Shown here piece by piece: positions 9,411 through 18,576 of a DNA stretch of 34,098 nt. The notes below the pieces were generated by a model. That model was not told the origin of the DNA and did no database searches. It was given only the letters and a program-made list of their open reading frames with translations. Origin of the DNA: Bacteroidales bacterium. GTDB lineage: Bacteria > Bacteroidota > Bacteroidia > Bacteroidales > UBA6680. The DNA is taken from positions 1-34,098 of the forward strand of contig JAFGOQ010000179.1 in the NCBI GenBank assembly GCA_016926405.1. The letters run 5' to 3'. The position numbers were made by a program, and so were the translations under genes. Numbering within the stretch: position 1 is the first letter of the stretch; each line of letters begins with the position of its first letter.

Positions 9411-9540
9411 CCACGTTAGGTTTTGGTTAAAACCACATTAGGTTTTGGTTGAAACCACGTTACGTTTTAGTTGAAACCACGTTAGGTTTTGATTGAAACC
9501 ACGTTACGTTTTAGTGAAAACCACGTTACGTTTTGAGAAA
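9411..9540. repeat. 22-bp tandem repeat array, about 6 copies
   Basis: Units CCACGTTAGGTTTTGGTTAAAA, CCACATTAGGTTTTGGTTGAAA, CCACGTTACGTTTTAGTTGAAA, CCACGTTAGGTTTTGATTGAAA, CCACGTTACGTTTTAGTGAAAA, CCACGTTACGTTTTGAGAAA, starting at 9411, 9433, 9455, 9477, 9499 and 9521. The last unit is 20 nt. Confidence 0.95.
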
Positions 9541-9806
9541 TACACAAGAGAAAATTTAAACTAGAAACTATGTTTTAATAAAGCTGTAGTTATCAATTAT
9601 TAAAATGTAATGTTGCCTTTTGAAATAATATAATAAAGTAGAGGTTTACACATACAATGAATTTATTAGTATGCATAACCAAAGCATATTGAAATTACAG
9701 TGCAATAAAAAACATATTGTGTCTACACTATAATATACGTAATTGCACCTGAAGCATTTTGGGAAATGCTATTGCGAGGAGTATAAAGTTTATAACTTTT
9801 GAGAAA

Positions 9807-10946
9807 CTATCGTATTAAACAAATGGCTGAATTGGTAAAGGCTCCCTTAAAAGTAACACCTGTTTCAATAATCATATTGCCTTTCGATAGATATTGAATA
9901 TATATCGATCCTTCGGTAAATTGGTATTCGTACACATTTCCATCAGCAGTTACCTGATTAAATTTACGGTTAATAAAACCGCTATCTTGTGGTTGAAATG
10001 TTAATACTTTAGAATCGAAATTTGTACCAATATTACCAATAGAGAAAGCTCCTAGGCTTGGATTAATATTATCGTAAACCAAACTAACGGCCTGCGATTC
10101 GGCAAAAATTTTGTCGTCGAAATCAGCAATAACCCATGTTCCCTGTGCTGTTCCTATTACATCGTATTCTATTGTCCCTCCAATAGGTTGAGTTGTTCTA
10201 AACAGAGAACCATCCCAATTACCTACTTTCGCCTCTATCGCTTTTCTAATATCGGCAGAAAAATAGTTTAATGGATTAACAGCTGTAACCATATAGCTCC
10301 ATCTGCTAGAGTTAGCAAAATTAAGCTTACTATTATTATCATCCATACCAAAATCAATAGTACCATAATACGATACCGATCCTATAAGTTCGCCTGCATC
10401 CATCTTATAAAACACATTGTAGGTACATGTAGTTAAACTCTCGGTAGTAGTGCTATAAGAATCGCAATTGGTTGATAATTCGTTAGCAATTAAATTCTTT
10501 AAAGCAGGCGATAAATTGGTTACATGCCCAAAATAGCCAGTAATATTTTTGCAAATAGCAAACTCAACACAATAATCGTACTCGTACTCTCTATCTTCAT
10601 ATTTAGTTTCCGATATTTTGGTTACCCATATTTTTCCAGTAGAATATAATAAAGCCCTAAAATTAGGATCGATATTATCAGAAATAGTGCCGGTGTACCA
10701 GTATTGATGTCGTGTAGGCAAGGTATGAGCAGGAGGATTTAATTGCCCTAAAGGAACTATTCCACTAATACGATCTAACCCAATAGGACTAACTGTAAAT
10801 GCAGTATACGATGTACTTAAACTATCAATCTGATTTTTATTCTTTTCGCAATTTGATATAATTATTAACACAAAAAGAATACCTGGAAGAAAGAAAAACC
10901 AAAGAACAACATTACTTCTTTTCATACATCTATAATTTTTTTTCAT
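9807..10946 (-). CDS. Secreted/membrane-anchored hypothetical protein, possibly divergent M23-like and possible lipoprotein
   Basis: 379-aa ORF with N-terminal hydrophobic segment ending in ISNC (weak lipobox). Motifs VPLGQLNPPAHTLPTRHQYW, YDYCVEFAICKNITGYFGHVTNLSPAL, GTIDFGMDDN, IGGTIEYDVIGTAQGTW resemble a recalled family of M23-like hypothetical proteins. Confidence 0.6.
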   Translation of the reverse strand: MKKNYRCMKRSNVVLWFFFLPGILFVLIIISNCEKNKNQIDSLSTSYTAFTVSPIGLDRISGIVPLGQLNPPAHTLPTRHQYWYTGTISDNIDPNFRALLYSTGKIWVTKISETKYEDREYEYDYCVEFAICKNITGYFGHVTNLSPALKNLIANELSTNCDSYSTTTESLTTCTYNVFYKMDAGELIGSVSYYGTIDFGMDDNNSKLNFANSSRWSYMVTAVNPLNYFSADIRKAIEAKVGNWDGSLFRTTQPIGGTIEYDVIGTAQGTWVIADFDDKIFAESQAVSLVYDNINPSLGAFSIGNIGTNFDSKVLTFQPQDSGFINRKFNQVTADGNVYEYQFTEGSIYIQYLSKGNMIIETGVTFKGAFTNSAICLIR

Positions 10947-11168
10947 TTGTGGTATGAAACTCGCATTTAATAGTTATTGACTTCGTAGATATATCGATTA
11001 TACTGCGTGTGAAAACATTTCTCATGCTTCGTTTCAAATAGCAAATTTTTGTATATAATTTACCCCGAAAAAAAACACTATTCAATGTAAACACTGTACT
11101 ATTTACACCTTATTATCGTTTAAAAAGAGGTTGTGCTGAAGAAGTATTTAAAATACTAAAGCTATATA

Positions 11169-11207
11169 AATTAATAGCGCACGGTTTTAAACCATGCGCT
11201 ATTAATT
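11169..11207 (-). terminator. Stem-loop terminator of the purH-mre-rodA operon
   Basis: 19-bp inverted repeat AATTAATAGCGCACGGTTT / AAACCATGCGCTATTAATT with one mismatch, just downstream of the rodA stop. Confidence 0.75.
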
Positions 11208-11224
11208 ATATTATAAGAAAAAGT

Positions 11225-12649
11225 CTAGTTAATAAGCTCAAATCGGTGAGCATCCATATTTAAAAGAATAAATATAAAAATGGTAAACACCCACAACGAC
11301 GATCCACCATAACTAAAAAATGGCAATGGAATACCAATAACAGGTAAAATACCTATTGTCATACCAATATTAATAGTGAAGTGAAATAAGAAAATAGCAA
11401 ACACCCCATAAGCATATACTCTAGCATAAGTGCTGCGTTGCCGTTCGGCAATTTGAATAATTTTTATTAGTAGTCCAACAAACAAAAAAATAACAAAAAG
11501 CGAACCTAAGAAACCCCACTCCTCGCCCACAGTACAGAAAATAAAATCGGTACTCTGTTCGGGAACAAAATTAAACTTTGTTTGTGTTCCTTTTAAAAAG
11601 CCTTTGCCCGCAAAACCACCCGAACCAATAGCAATTTTACTCTGGTTAACATTGTAACCCCATCCTTGCAAATCTGATTCAATACCCAAAAGATCGTTAA
11701 TTCTTTTACGATGATGTTGCTCTAAAACCTCATTAAAAACATAATCAACAGAATAATTAACACCAACCGCCCCCCAGAATATAAGTACTATCCACAAAGC
11801 AGCTTTAACCTTTTTGCGCAGAAAGGCATAAAGATAAAAAGGTGTAAAAAGAGCAACAGGGATAGTTATTAACAAATAACTATTGTATCCTAACTTTAAA
11901 TAATGGTTTACAGCCACAAGTATAGCAGCCGATAAAACAATTAATATTGAATAATTAATAGCCTTCTTCTTATGAAAAGCCATTTTAATAAAAACAAGCA
12001 GAAACGAAGTAACAAGAAATATTATTACATAAATAGGCGCAAATAAAAGCGATGCAATAAACAAAGCTATTGTAAGTACACCTATAACCAGCACCCAACC
12101 TGTTAATCCTTCGCGGTAAAAAACCAAAACAAACGAGCTATATACCAATGCCGATCCTGTATCGTTTTGTAATAGGATTAACATCATAGGAATAACTAAA
12201 ATTATTCCGAGATGAATTAAATTCTTAAACTTATGAATAATAAAATTTGGTTTACTTAGAACCCTGGCAACCATTAAGGTGGTAGCCAGTTTAGCAAATT
12301 CAGATGGCTGCAACCTAATACTACCAATCTCAAACCACGAACGAGCACCATTAACCTCTTTACCAAACAACAGCACTGCAGCAAGCAATAGCATCATTCC
12401 GGCATATATTAAAACCGAGGTTATCGAGAAAAACCGATAATCGATAAGCAGAATAACAAAGCCAATAACAAAAGCAGCAATAATCCAAATCATTTGCTTA
12501 CCATACTTTTGCGACACATCAAATATACTATGATGACTATCGTCGTACACCGCAGCATAAATATTTATCCAGCCTGCAAAAACAAGCAACAAATAGATTA
12601 AAACTACAAGCCAATCAATCTTAGCAAAGATATTACTGTTCCTTCTCAC
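11225..12649 (-). CDS. rodA: Rod shape-determining protein RodA (SEDS glycosyltransferase)
   Basis: 474-aa multi-TM SEDS protein: GARSWFEIGSIRLQPSEFAKLATTLM, LLQNDTGSALVY, FVPEQSTDFIFCTVGEEWGFLGS, GIPLPFFSYGGSSLW. Start codon is GTG (12647-12649 as CAC on +). Confidence 0.95.
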   Translation of the reverse strand: MRRNSNIFAKIDWLVVLIYLLLVFAGWINIYAAVYDDSHHSIFDVSQKYGKQMIWIIAAFVIGFVILLIDYRFFSITSVLIYAGMMLLLAAVLLFGKEVNGARSWFEIGSIRLQPSEFAKLATTLMVARVLSKPNFIIHKFKNLIHLGIILVIPMMLILLQNDTGSALVYSSFVLVFYREGLTGWVLVIGVLTIALFIASLLFAPIYVIIFLVTSFLLVFIKMAFHKKKAINYSILIVLSAAILVAVNHYLKLGYNSYLLITIPVALFTPFYLYAFLRKKVKAALWIVLIFWGAVGVNYSVDYVFNEVLEQHHRKRINDLLGIESDLQGWGYNVNQSKIAIGSGGFAGKGFLKGTQTKFNFVPEQSTDFIFCTVGEEWGFLGSLFVIFLFVGLLIKIIQIAERQRSTYARVYAYGVFAIFLFHFTINIGMTIGILPVIGIPLPFFSYGGSSLWVFTIFIFILLNMDAHRFELIN

Positions 12650-14468
12650 CTCTATCTAGTAAATTTTTGTTAACAACTCTCTCTTCAAGACTTTTTCGCT
12701 TAACCGTATCGGTAAGAAATTTTTCTGCCATTAAACTAGCAATTGGTGCAGCCCATGTCGATCCATAACCAGCATTCTCAACAATAACAGCAATAGCAAT
12801 TTTAGGATTTGTTAAAGGTGCAAAACCAACAAAAATAGAGTGGTTTTCGCCATGTGGGTTCTGTGCTGTACCAGTTTTTCCATTAAAATCGATACCATTT
12901 ATTTGAGCAATAGAAGCTGTTCCACCATTGCCCCATCCTCCATTAACAGCAAGGTACATACCCTTAATAACATCTTCAAAATATGCCGAATCAATAGTAG
13001 TGTACTTTCGCTCTTTAAATCTATCTATAGGACCATTACCATCAATATCTTTAATAATATGAGGTGTATAATAAAAGCCGCGGTTAGCAATTGCCGCAGT
13101 ATAATTAGCCAATTGCAAAGGAGTAATTGCTATCTCGCCCTGACCAATAGACAACGAAAGTAAGGTTAAAGCATTCCAGCTTCCGTTATAAATTCGGTTA
13201 TAACTTTCTACCGAAGGTAAAATACCCTTTAGCTCACTCTCTAAATCGGTACCTAAGTGTGTTCCAAAACCAAAAGAGTGAACATGCTTTAACCAACGAG
13301 TTAAGGCCGAATCGGGATTAGCAAACCCAGGCTTCTCCATAAAATTGCGAAACACATGACAGAAGTATGCATTACACGACATTTGTAAAGCCTCGGCCAA
13401 ATCTAAACTAGGTCGATGATGATGACATGCAATGGGCCGTGCCTTCGAAAAATATCCCCCATAACAACTATAGTGTTGCGATGGCGTTAAAACTTTTTCT
13501 TGAAGACCTATTAATCCAGTAAGCATTTTAAAAGTCGATCCTGGAGGATACTGAGCCATTGTAGCTCTGTTGAAAAGAGGTTTTAAAGGATCGCGTATTA
13601 AAATAGGATAATTTTCCGATCGTAACCTACCAACCATATCGGAAGGCGAATATGTAGGAGCAGTAACCAAAGCAAGTATTTCGCCCGATGATGGCTCAAT
13701 AGCAACAATACTACCAATTTTATCTTTTAAAAGTAACTCGCCATACTGTTGTAACTCAATATCTATCGACGAAACTAAATTACCACCAATTTGAGGAATA
13801 GTATCGTACTTACCATTTGCGTAACTCCCCTTTTTCCGGTTATGAACGTCGATTAAATTAAACTGAACTCCTTTCTTTCCTCTTAAAACCTCTTCGTACG
13901 ATCGTTCTATACCCGAAAATCCAATATAATCGCCCGATTTATAATAATTATCTCTTTTAACAATTCTGTCGGGCACTTCACTAACATAACCTAACACATT
14001 TGCTGCAACGTTGTATGGATATTTACGTAAAGTACGAGCCTGAACAAAAAAACCTGGATATTTATATAGTTTCTCTTGCAAAACAGCATAAACTGTATCC
14101 GGAATCTGATGAACAATTTTGTAACTCTTAAACATCGAGTGTCGGCGAGCTTTAGAAATCTGCTTTCGCAAAAAAGGAATATCAATACCTATTGTTTGAC
14201 AAAGTTCAACAGTATCGAATTGCGATACCTGACGTGGCACAATCATTAAATCGTAAACAGCCATGTTATGAACAATTAGCTCACCATTGCGATCGAAAAC
14301 CAAACCACGAGCCGAAAACTGTTCTTCTCTACGAATAGAATTTTTTTCTGAATTAAGCTTGTAAGTAGAATCAACTACTTGAACCCAAAATAACCGGCTC
14401 AAATAAACAATGCCAATAATAATAGCTATTGCTCCTATTACAAATTTTCTGTTTGAATACTTCTGCAC
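12633..14468 (-). CDS. mrdA: Penicillin-binding protein 2 (class B PBP, elongasome transpeptidase)
   Basis: N-terminal TM; PBP dimerisation domain; YPPGSTFKMLTG (SxxK), SCN motif (MSCNAYF), FNGKTGTAQNPHG (KTG). Confidence 0.95.
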   Translation of the reverse strand: MQKYSNRKFVIGAIAIIIGIVYLSRLFWVQVVDSTYKLNSEKNSIRREEQFSARGLVFDRNGELIVHNMAVYDLMIVPRQVSQFDTVELCQTIGIDIPFLRKQISKARRHSMFKSYKIVHQIPDTVYAVLQEKLYKYPGFFVQARTLRKYPYNVAANVLGYVSEVPDRIVKRDNYYKSGDYIGFSGIERSYEEVLRGKKGVQFNLIDVHNRKKGSYANGKYDTIPQIGGNLVSSIDIELQQYGELLLKDKIGSIVAIEPSSGEILALVTAPTYSPSDMVGRLRSENYPILIRDPLKPLFNRATMAQYPPGSTFKMLTGLIGLQEKVLTPSQHYSCYGGYFSKARPIACHHHRPSLDLAEALQMSCNAYFCHVFRNFMEKPGFANPDSALTRWLKHVHSFGFGTHLGTDLESELKGILPSVESYNRIYNGSWNALTLLSLSIGQGEIAITPLQLANYTAAIANRGFYYTPHIIKDIDGNGPIDRFKERKYTTIDSAYFEDVIKGMYLAVNGGWGNGGTASIAQINGIDFNGKTGTAQNPHGENHSIFVGFAPLTNPKIAIAVIVENAGYGSTWAAPIASLMAEKFLTDTVKRKSLEERVVNKNLLDRGEKEQ

Positions 14469-14474
14469 AGCAAT

Positions 14475-14987
14475 CTATTTTTTTGATTTAAAAAACAACA
14501 ACTGAACAGCAAGAAGCAGAATCATTGTAAATATAGTACTCAATATTATTCTTAAAGTAGTGGTGAAAAAGAAATCGAATCGACCTATCTCAATAAAAAA
14601 TAAAAATGCGTGATGAATAAAAGTCAATGTCAACGCATATTTAATAAACCACTTTGCTCCGTAATAACCAATAGTAGGTATTGACTGAGGAATATAACCT
14701 TCGCGCGGAGCAAATATTTTTAGCACATATGGACGAGCAAAAGCCATAAAAACAGAAGCCGAAGCATGCATTCCAGGCGTTCCGCTAAATAAATCGATTG
14801 AAATACCCAACAAAAAAGCTAAAAGCAACAACCAACTATTTAATATTTCGAAAGGCAATAAAAGAATAAATAAAATGTACAAGTAAGGGTTTAAAAAACC
14901 ACTAAACTGCACTTGATTTAGCAGAAAAATCTGTACAAAAACAACAGATATAAACAGAATAATATATTTGGGAAGATATTTAATCAT
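14475..14987 (-). CDS. mreD: Rod shape-determining protein MreD
   Basis: 170-aa multi-TM protein between mreC and mrdA; LGISIDLFSGTPGMHASASVFMAFARPYVL. 4-bp overlap with mreC. Confidence 0.9.
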   Translation of the reverse strand: MIKYLPKYIILFISVVFVQIFLLNQVQFSGFLNPYLYILFILLLPFEILNSWLLLLAFLLGISIDLFSGTPGMHASASVFMAFARPYVLKIFAPREGYIPQSIPTIGYYGAKWFIKYALTLTFIHHAFLFFIEIGRFDFFFTTTLRIILSTIFTMILLLAVQLLFFKSKK

Positions 14988-15799
14988 TTTTCGGTCTCCT
15001 CCATTAATGAAGAAATTTCTTGACTATGTAAGTTTTTTACTACTTGAACATGAAAAAGCGAACGAAACTCTGTAAAAAGATCAACTTTAACTTGAAAAAA
15101 CATTCCGTCTTTTACAACATAATCTTTAATAGTTCCAATTTGAACACCATCGGGAAAAATAGACGAATACCCACTTGTAACAATAGTATCGCCTTTGTTA
15201 AGTTTTAAATGAATAGGTATGTCTTTCAAAACAGCCTCATCTTCGTCGTTTCCTTCCCAAGTGAGAGTACCGTAGTAGTTGTTTTTACTAATTTTTGCGC
15301 TAATATGCACATCGGTATTTAGTAAAGACAAAACTCGACAATGGTTTTTAGTAACACTATTAATAATACCAACAATTTTCTTTCCTGCCACAACTCCCAT
15401 ATCGGGCTCAACACCATCGTTTGAACCAACATTTAAAATTAAATAGTTATGACGCGATGATACATTGTTATATACAACACGAGAATTTAGATACACAAAA
15501 CTTGAATCTTTAGAGGTTTCAATATCTCTATCCTCAATTTTATTAGTAAGTATATCAATTTGGTTATTCAAATTGGCCAATTCTTTCGAAAGCATATCAT
15601 TTTCAACTTCCAAATAAAGATATTCGTTCCAATCACTTGTCATGGAATGAATATTACCAGCCACTTCGTTAGCTATAAAATTATATGTGGTGCGATGATA
15701 AAAATTATATCGCACCAACATATTAAAAGCTATCACTTCCAGAAAGATAAATAACAGAAAGTGGAAATTTTTTACAAAAAGATGTATAAGTTTCTTCAT
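14984..15799 (-). CDS. mreC: Rod shape-determining protein MreC
   Basis: N-terminal TM, coiled coil, then NVGSNDGVEPDMGVVAGKKIVGIINSVTKNHCRVLSLLNTDVHISAKI, LNKGDTIVTSGYSSIFPDGVQIGTI. Confidence 0.95.
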   Translation of the reverse strand: MKKLIHLFVKNFHFLLFIFLEVIAFNMLVRYNFYHRTTYNFIANEVAGNIHSMTSDWNEYLYLEVENDMLSKELANLNNQIDILTNKIEDRDIETSKDSSFVYLNSRVVYNNVSSRHNYLILNVGSNDGVEPDMGVVAGKKIVGIINSVTKNHCRVLSLLNTDVHISAKISKNNYYGTLTWEGNDEDEAVLKDIPIHLKLNKGDTIVTSGYSSIFPDGVQIGTIKDYVVKDGMFFQVKVDLFTEFRSLFHVQVVKNLHSQEISSLMEETEK

Positions 15800-15808
15800 T
15801 CAGAAATA

Positions 15809-16831
15809 TTATCTCATCAGGTAAGGTGGAAGTTTCGAAATATTTTTCAGACCAATACCTGTACCTCTAGCTACAGCATGTAATGGATCTTCAGCCACTC
15901 TAAAAGTGATGTTTATTTTATCAGTTAAACGTTTATCCAACCCTCTTAACAAAGCACCACCACCAGCTAGATAAATACCTTTCTCAACAATATCGGCATA
16001 CAATTCAGGTGGTGTTTGCTCCAAAACCTGAAGAATAGCAGTCTCTATTTTAGAAATTGATTTATCTAAACAATGCGCAATTTCTTGATAAGAAACAGGC
16101 ACCTCGATAGGTAAAGCTGTCATTAAGTTTGGTCCACGAACAATATAATCTTGTGGCGGTTCGGCTAAATCAGAAAGAGCCGATCCTACAGCAATCTTAA
16201 TGTCTTCGGCAGTACGCTCACCAATTTTAATATTATGTTGATGGCGCATATATCCTTGAATATCGGCAGTAAAACCATCACCAGCCACACGTATCGATTT
16301 GTTAGTAACAATACCACCCAAAGCTATTACAGCAATCTCGGCAGTACCACCCCCAATATCAACAACCATGCAACCTTCAGGTGCTTCAACATCAAGTCCA
16401 ATACCTATAGCAGCAGCCATTGGCTCATAAATTAAATATACATCGCGTCCTCCTGCATGTTCAGAAGAGTCGCGCACAGCACGTATTTCAACCTCGGTAC
16501 TTCCCGAAGGAATACAAACTACCATCTTTAGAGAAGGATTAAAAAGGGTAGTCTTTGGCTTAACCATTTTAATCATTCCTCGAAGCATTTTTTCAGCTGC
16601 ATCGAAATCGGCAATTACACCATCGCGCAACGGACGAATAGTACGTATACTTTCGTGTGTTTTCCCGTGCATCTGACGTGCTCGTTCACCAATTGCTATA
16701 AGATTTCCTGTGCTTTTTTCGATAGCTACAATCGAAGGCTCATCAACAACAATTTTATCATTATGAATGATTATAGTGTTGGCTGTACCTAAATCGATAG
16801 CTATTTCCTGTGTTAGCGAAAATAATCCCAT
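15809..16831 (-). CDS. mreB: Rod shape-determining protein MreB (actin-like)
   Basis: 340 aa: IAIDLGTANTIIIHNDKIVVDEPSIVAI, RPLRDGVIADFDAAEKMLRGMI, VDIGGGTAEIAVIALGGIV, GIYLAGGGALLRGLD. Confidence 0.97.
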   Translation of the reverse strand: MGLFSLTQEIAIDLGTANTIIIHNDKIVVDEPSIVAIEKSTGNLIAIGERARQMHGKTHESIRTIRPLRDGVIADFDAAEKMLRGMIKMVKPKTTLFNPSLKMVVCIPSGSTEVEIRAVRDSSEHAGGRDVYLIYEPMAAAIGIGLDVEAPEGCMVVDIGGGTAEIAVIALGGIVTNKSIRVAGDGFTADIQGYMRHQHNIKIGERTAEDIKIAVGSALSDLAEPPQDYIVRGPNLMTALPIEVPVSYQEIAHCLDKSISKIETAILQVLEQTPPELYADIVEKGIYLAGGGALLRGLDKRLTDKINITFRVAEDPLHAVARGTGIGLKNISKLPPYLMR

Positions 16832-16846
16832 TTTTATCTTTCTGTT

Positions 16847-18373
16847 TTAATGTTTAAAATGACGCTTACCTGTAAATACCATAGCCATTTTATGTTTGTC
16901 ACAATACTCTATTGAATCATTATCTTTAACCGATCCTCCTGGCTGAATAACAGTATCAATCCCTTCGTTATGTGCTATCTCAACACAATCGGCAAAAGGA
17001 AAGAAGGCATCCGAAGCCATTACAGCACCTTTCAAACTAAAATCGAAGTTTTTAGCTTTTTCTATTGAGTGAACTAAAGCATCAACACGCGATGTTTGAC
17101 CAACACCACTTGCTAAAAGTTGCTTACCACGAGCTAAAACAATTGCATTTGATTTTGAATGTTTAACAAGTTTGTTAGCAAATAAAAGATCTTCAATTTT
17201 GCTATCTGCAGGAGCTAGTTTAGTAGCCACTGATAAATCAGATGGTTTCTCAACAACAACATCTCTGTCTTGAACCAAAACGCCATTCAACAACGATCGG
17301 TATTGTTTTGTAGCAAGCTGAGAAGGTTTATGAATTAAAATTATTCTGTTCTTTTTAGATTGAAGAATCTCTAAAGCAGCACTATCGTAACTTGGGGCAA
17401 TAATAACTTCGAAGAAAAGCTTATTTATTTCTTGAGCAGTATCGGCATCAACAACACGATTACAAACAAGAACACCACCAAAAGCCGAGATAGGATCACC
17501 TGCAAGAGCGTCAATCCAAGCTTGCTTTAAAGTATCACGAGAAGCAACACCACAAGCATTGTTGTGCTTAAGAATAGCAAAAGTAGTTTCCTCAAAATCA
17601 TTAATAAGAGCTATAGCAGCATCAATATCTAACAAATTGTTGTACGATACTTCTTTACCCCAAACCTGAGTAATAACTTTTTCTAAATCACCAAAAAACT
17701 CTCCTTTCTGATGAGGATTTTCACCATAACGAAGAGACTTTCTATTATTAAAGCTCAAGCGCTTTGAGTCAGACGAATCGTCGGAATTAAAATATTCAAA
17801 AATAGCTCCATCATAATGCGACGAAACAGCAAAAGCCTCTTTAGCAAACATTTTGCGTTCATCTAAAGTAGACGCACAGTTATTCTTAATCAATAAATCG
17901 TTTAACTGTTGGTATTGATTTACCGAAGAAACAATTAAAGTATCTTTAAAGTTTTTGGCAGCAGCACGTATCAAAGATATACCACCTATATCAATTTTCT
18001 CGATAATATCTTGCTCTGCAGCACCACTTTGAACTGTCTCTTCAAAAGGATATAAATCAACAATTACTAAGTCTATCTCTGGAATTCCATATTGTGTAAG
18101 TTGATCTAGGTCTGAATTATTATCACGACGAGCAAGAATACCTCCAAAAATTTTAGGATGCAGTGTCTTTACACGACCTCCTAAAATAGATGGCATAGAA
18201 GTTACTTCTTCTACACTTGTAACGTCAATTCCCAGACTCTCGATAAATGTTTTAGTACCACCAGTACTGATAATTTGCACTCCTGCATCGTTAAGCTTTT
18301 TAACGATTGGATCCAAGTTATCCTTATAAAATACTGATATTAAAGCGGACTTTATCTTTTTTAATTCATTCAT
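16847..18373 (-). CDS. purH: Bifunctional AICAR formyltransferase / IMP cyclohydrolase
   Basis: 508 aa: KSALISVFYKDNLDPIVKKLNDAGVQIISTGGT, SMPSILGGRVKTLHPKIFGGIL, LRYGENPHQKGEFFG, LKHNNACGVA, DAFFPFADCVEIAHNEGI. Confidence 0.97.
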   Translation of the reverse strand: MNELKKIKSALISVFYKDNLDPIVKKLNDAGVQIISTGGTKTFIESLGIDVTSVEEVTSMPSILGGRVKTLHPKIFGGILARRDNNSDLDQLTQYGIPEIDLVIVDLYPFEETVQSGAAEQDIIEKIDIGGISLIRAAAKNFKDTLIVSSVNQYQQLNDLLIKNNCASTLDERKMFAKEAFAVSSHYDGAIFEYFNSDDSSDSKRLSFNNRKSLRYGENPHQKGEFFGDLEKVITQVWGKEVSYNNLLDIDAAIALINDFEETTFAILKHNNACGVASRDTLKQAWIDALAGDPISAFGGVLVCNRVVDADTAQEINKLFFEVIIAPSYDSAALEILQSKKNRIILIHKPSQLATKQYRSLLNGVLVQDRDVVVEKPSDLSVATKLAPADSKIEDLLFANKLVKHSKSNAIVLARGKQLLASGVGQTSRVDALVHSIEKAKNFDFSLKGAVMASDAFFPFADCVEIAHNEGIDTVIQPGGSVKDNDSIEYCDKHKMAMVFTGKRHFKH

Positions 18374-18397
18374 TATGCAGAAAGGTTAAAGTTTTGA

Positions 18398-18427
18398 CAA
18401 ATTTATTAAAAATATCAAGCATTCAAA
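18398..18427 (-). promoter_or_regulatory. Candidate Bacteroidetes-type promoter for purH-mreBCD-mrdA-rodA
   Basis: On the minus strand: TTTG (18427-18424), 18-nt spacer, TAAATTTG (18405-18398), 25 nt upstream of the purH ATG. Confidence 0.6.
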
Positions 18428-18576
18428 GAGATAAAAAACCTCTTTGAGCGGTTAAATTAACAAAAAATAAAGTCTAAGAAAACTAAATATACATATATAA
18501 TAACTTAAATATAGAAAAGGTTAAACCATAAAATAAAACTTGAGTCAAAAGCTCGAATTAATAATCCTCAAAAAGC

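Noticed and set aside
9411-9540. CRISPR array (units contain ATTGAAAC-like ends)
   Set aside because: Units are directly adjacent with no spacers, the repeat is only 22 bp and degenerate, and no cas genes are present.
9753-9770. Intrinsic terminator for the secreted protein gene
   Set aside because: Short 7-bp AT-rich stem with no T-tract on the minus strand side; more likely part of an intergenic repeat.
12840-13163. Antisense ORF of 107 aa in mrdA
   Set aside because: Shadow of the transpeptidase domain coding sequence; no domain or start context.
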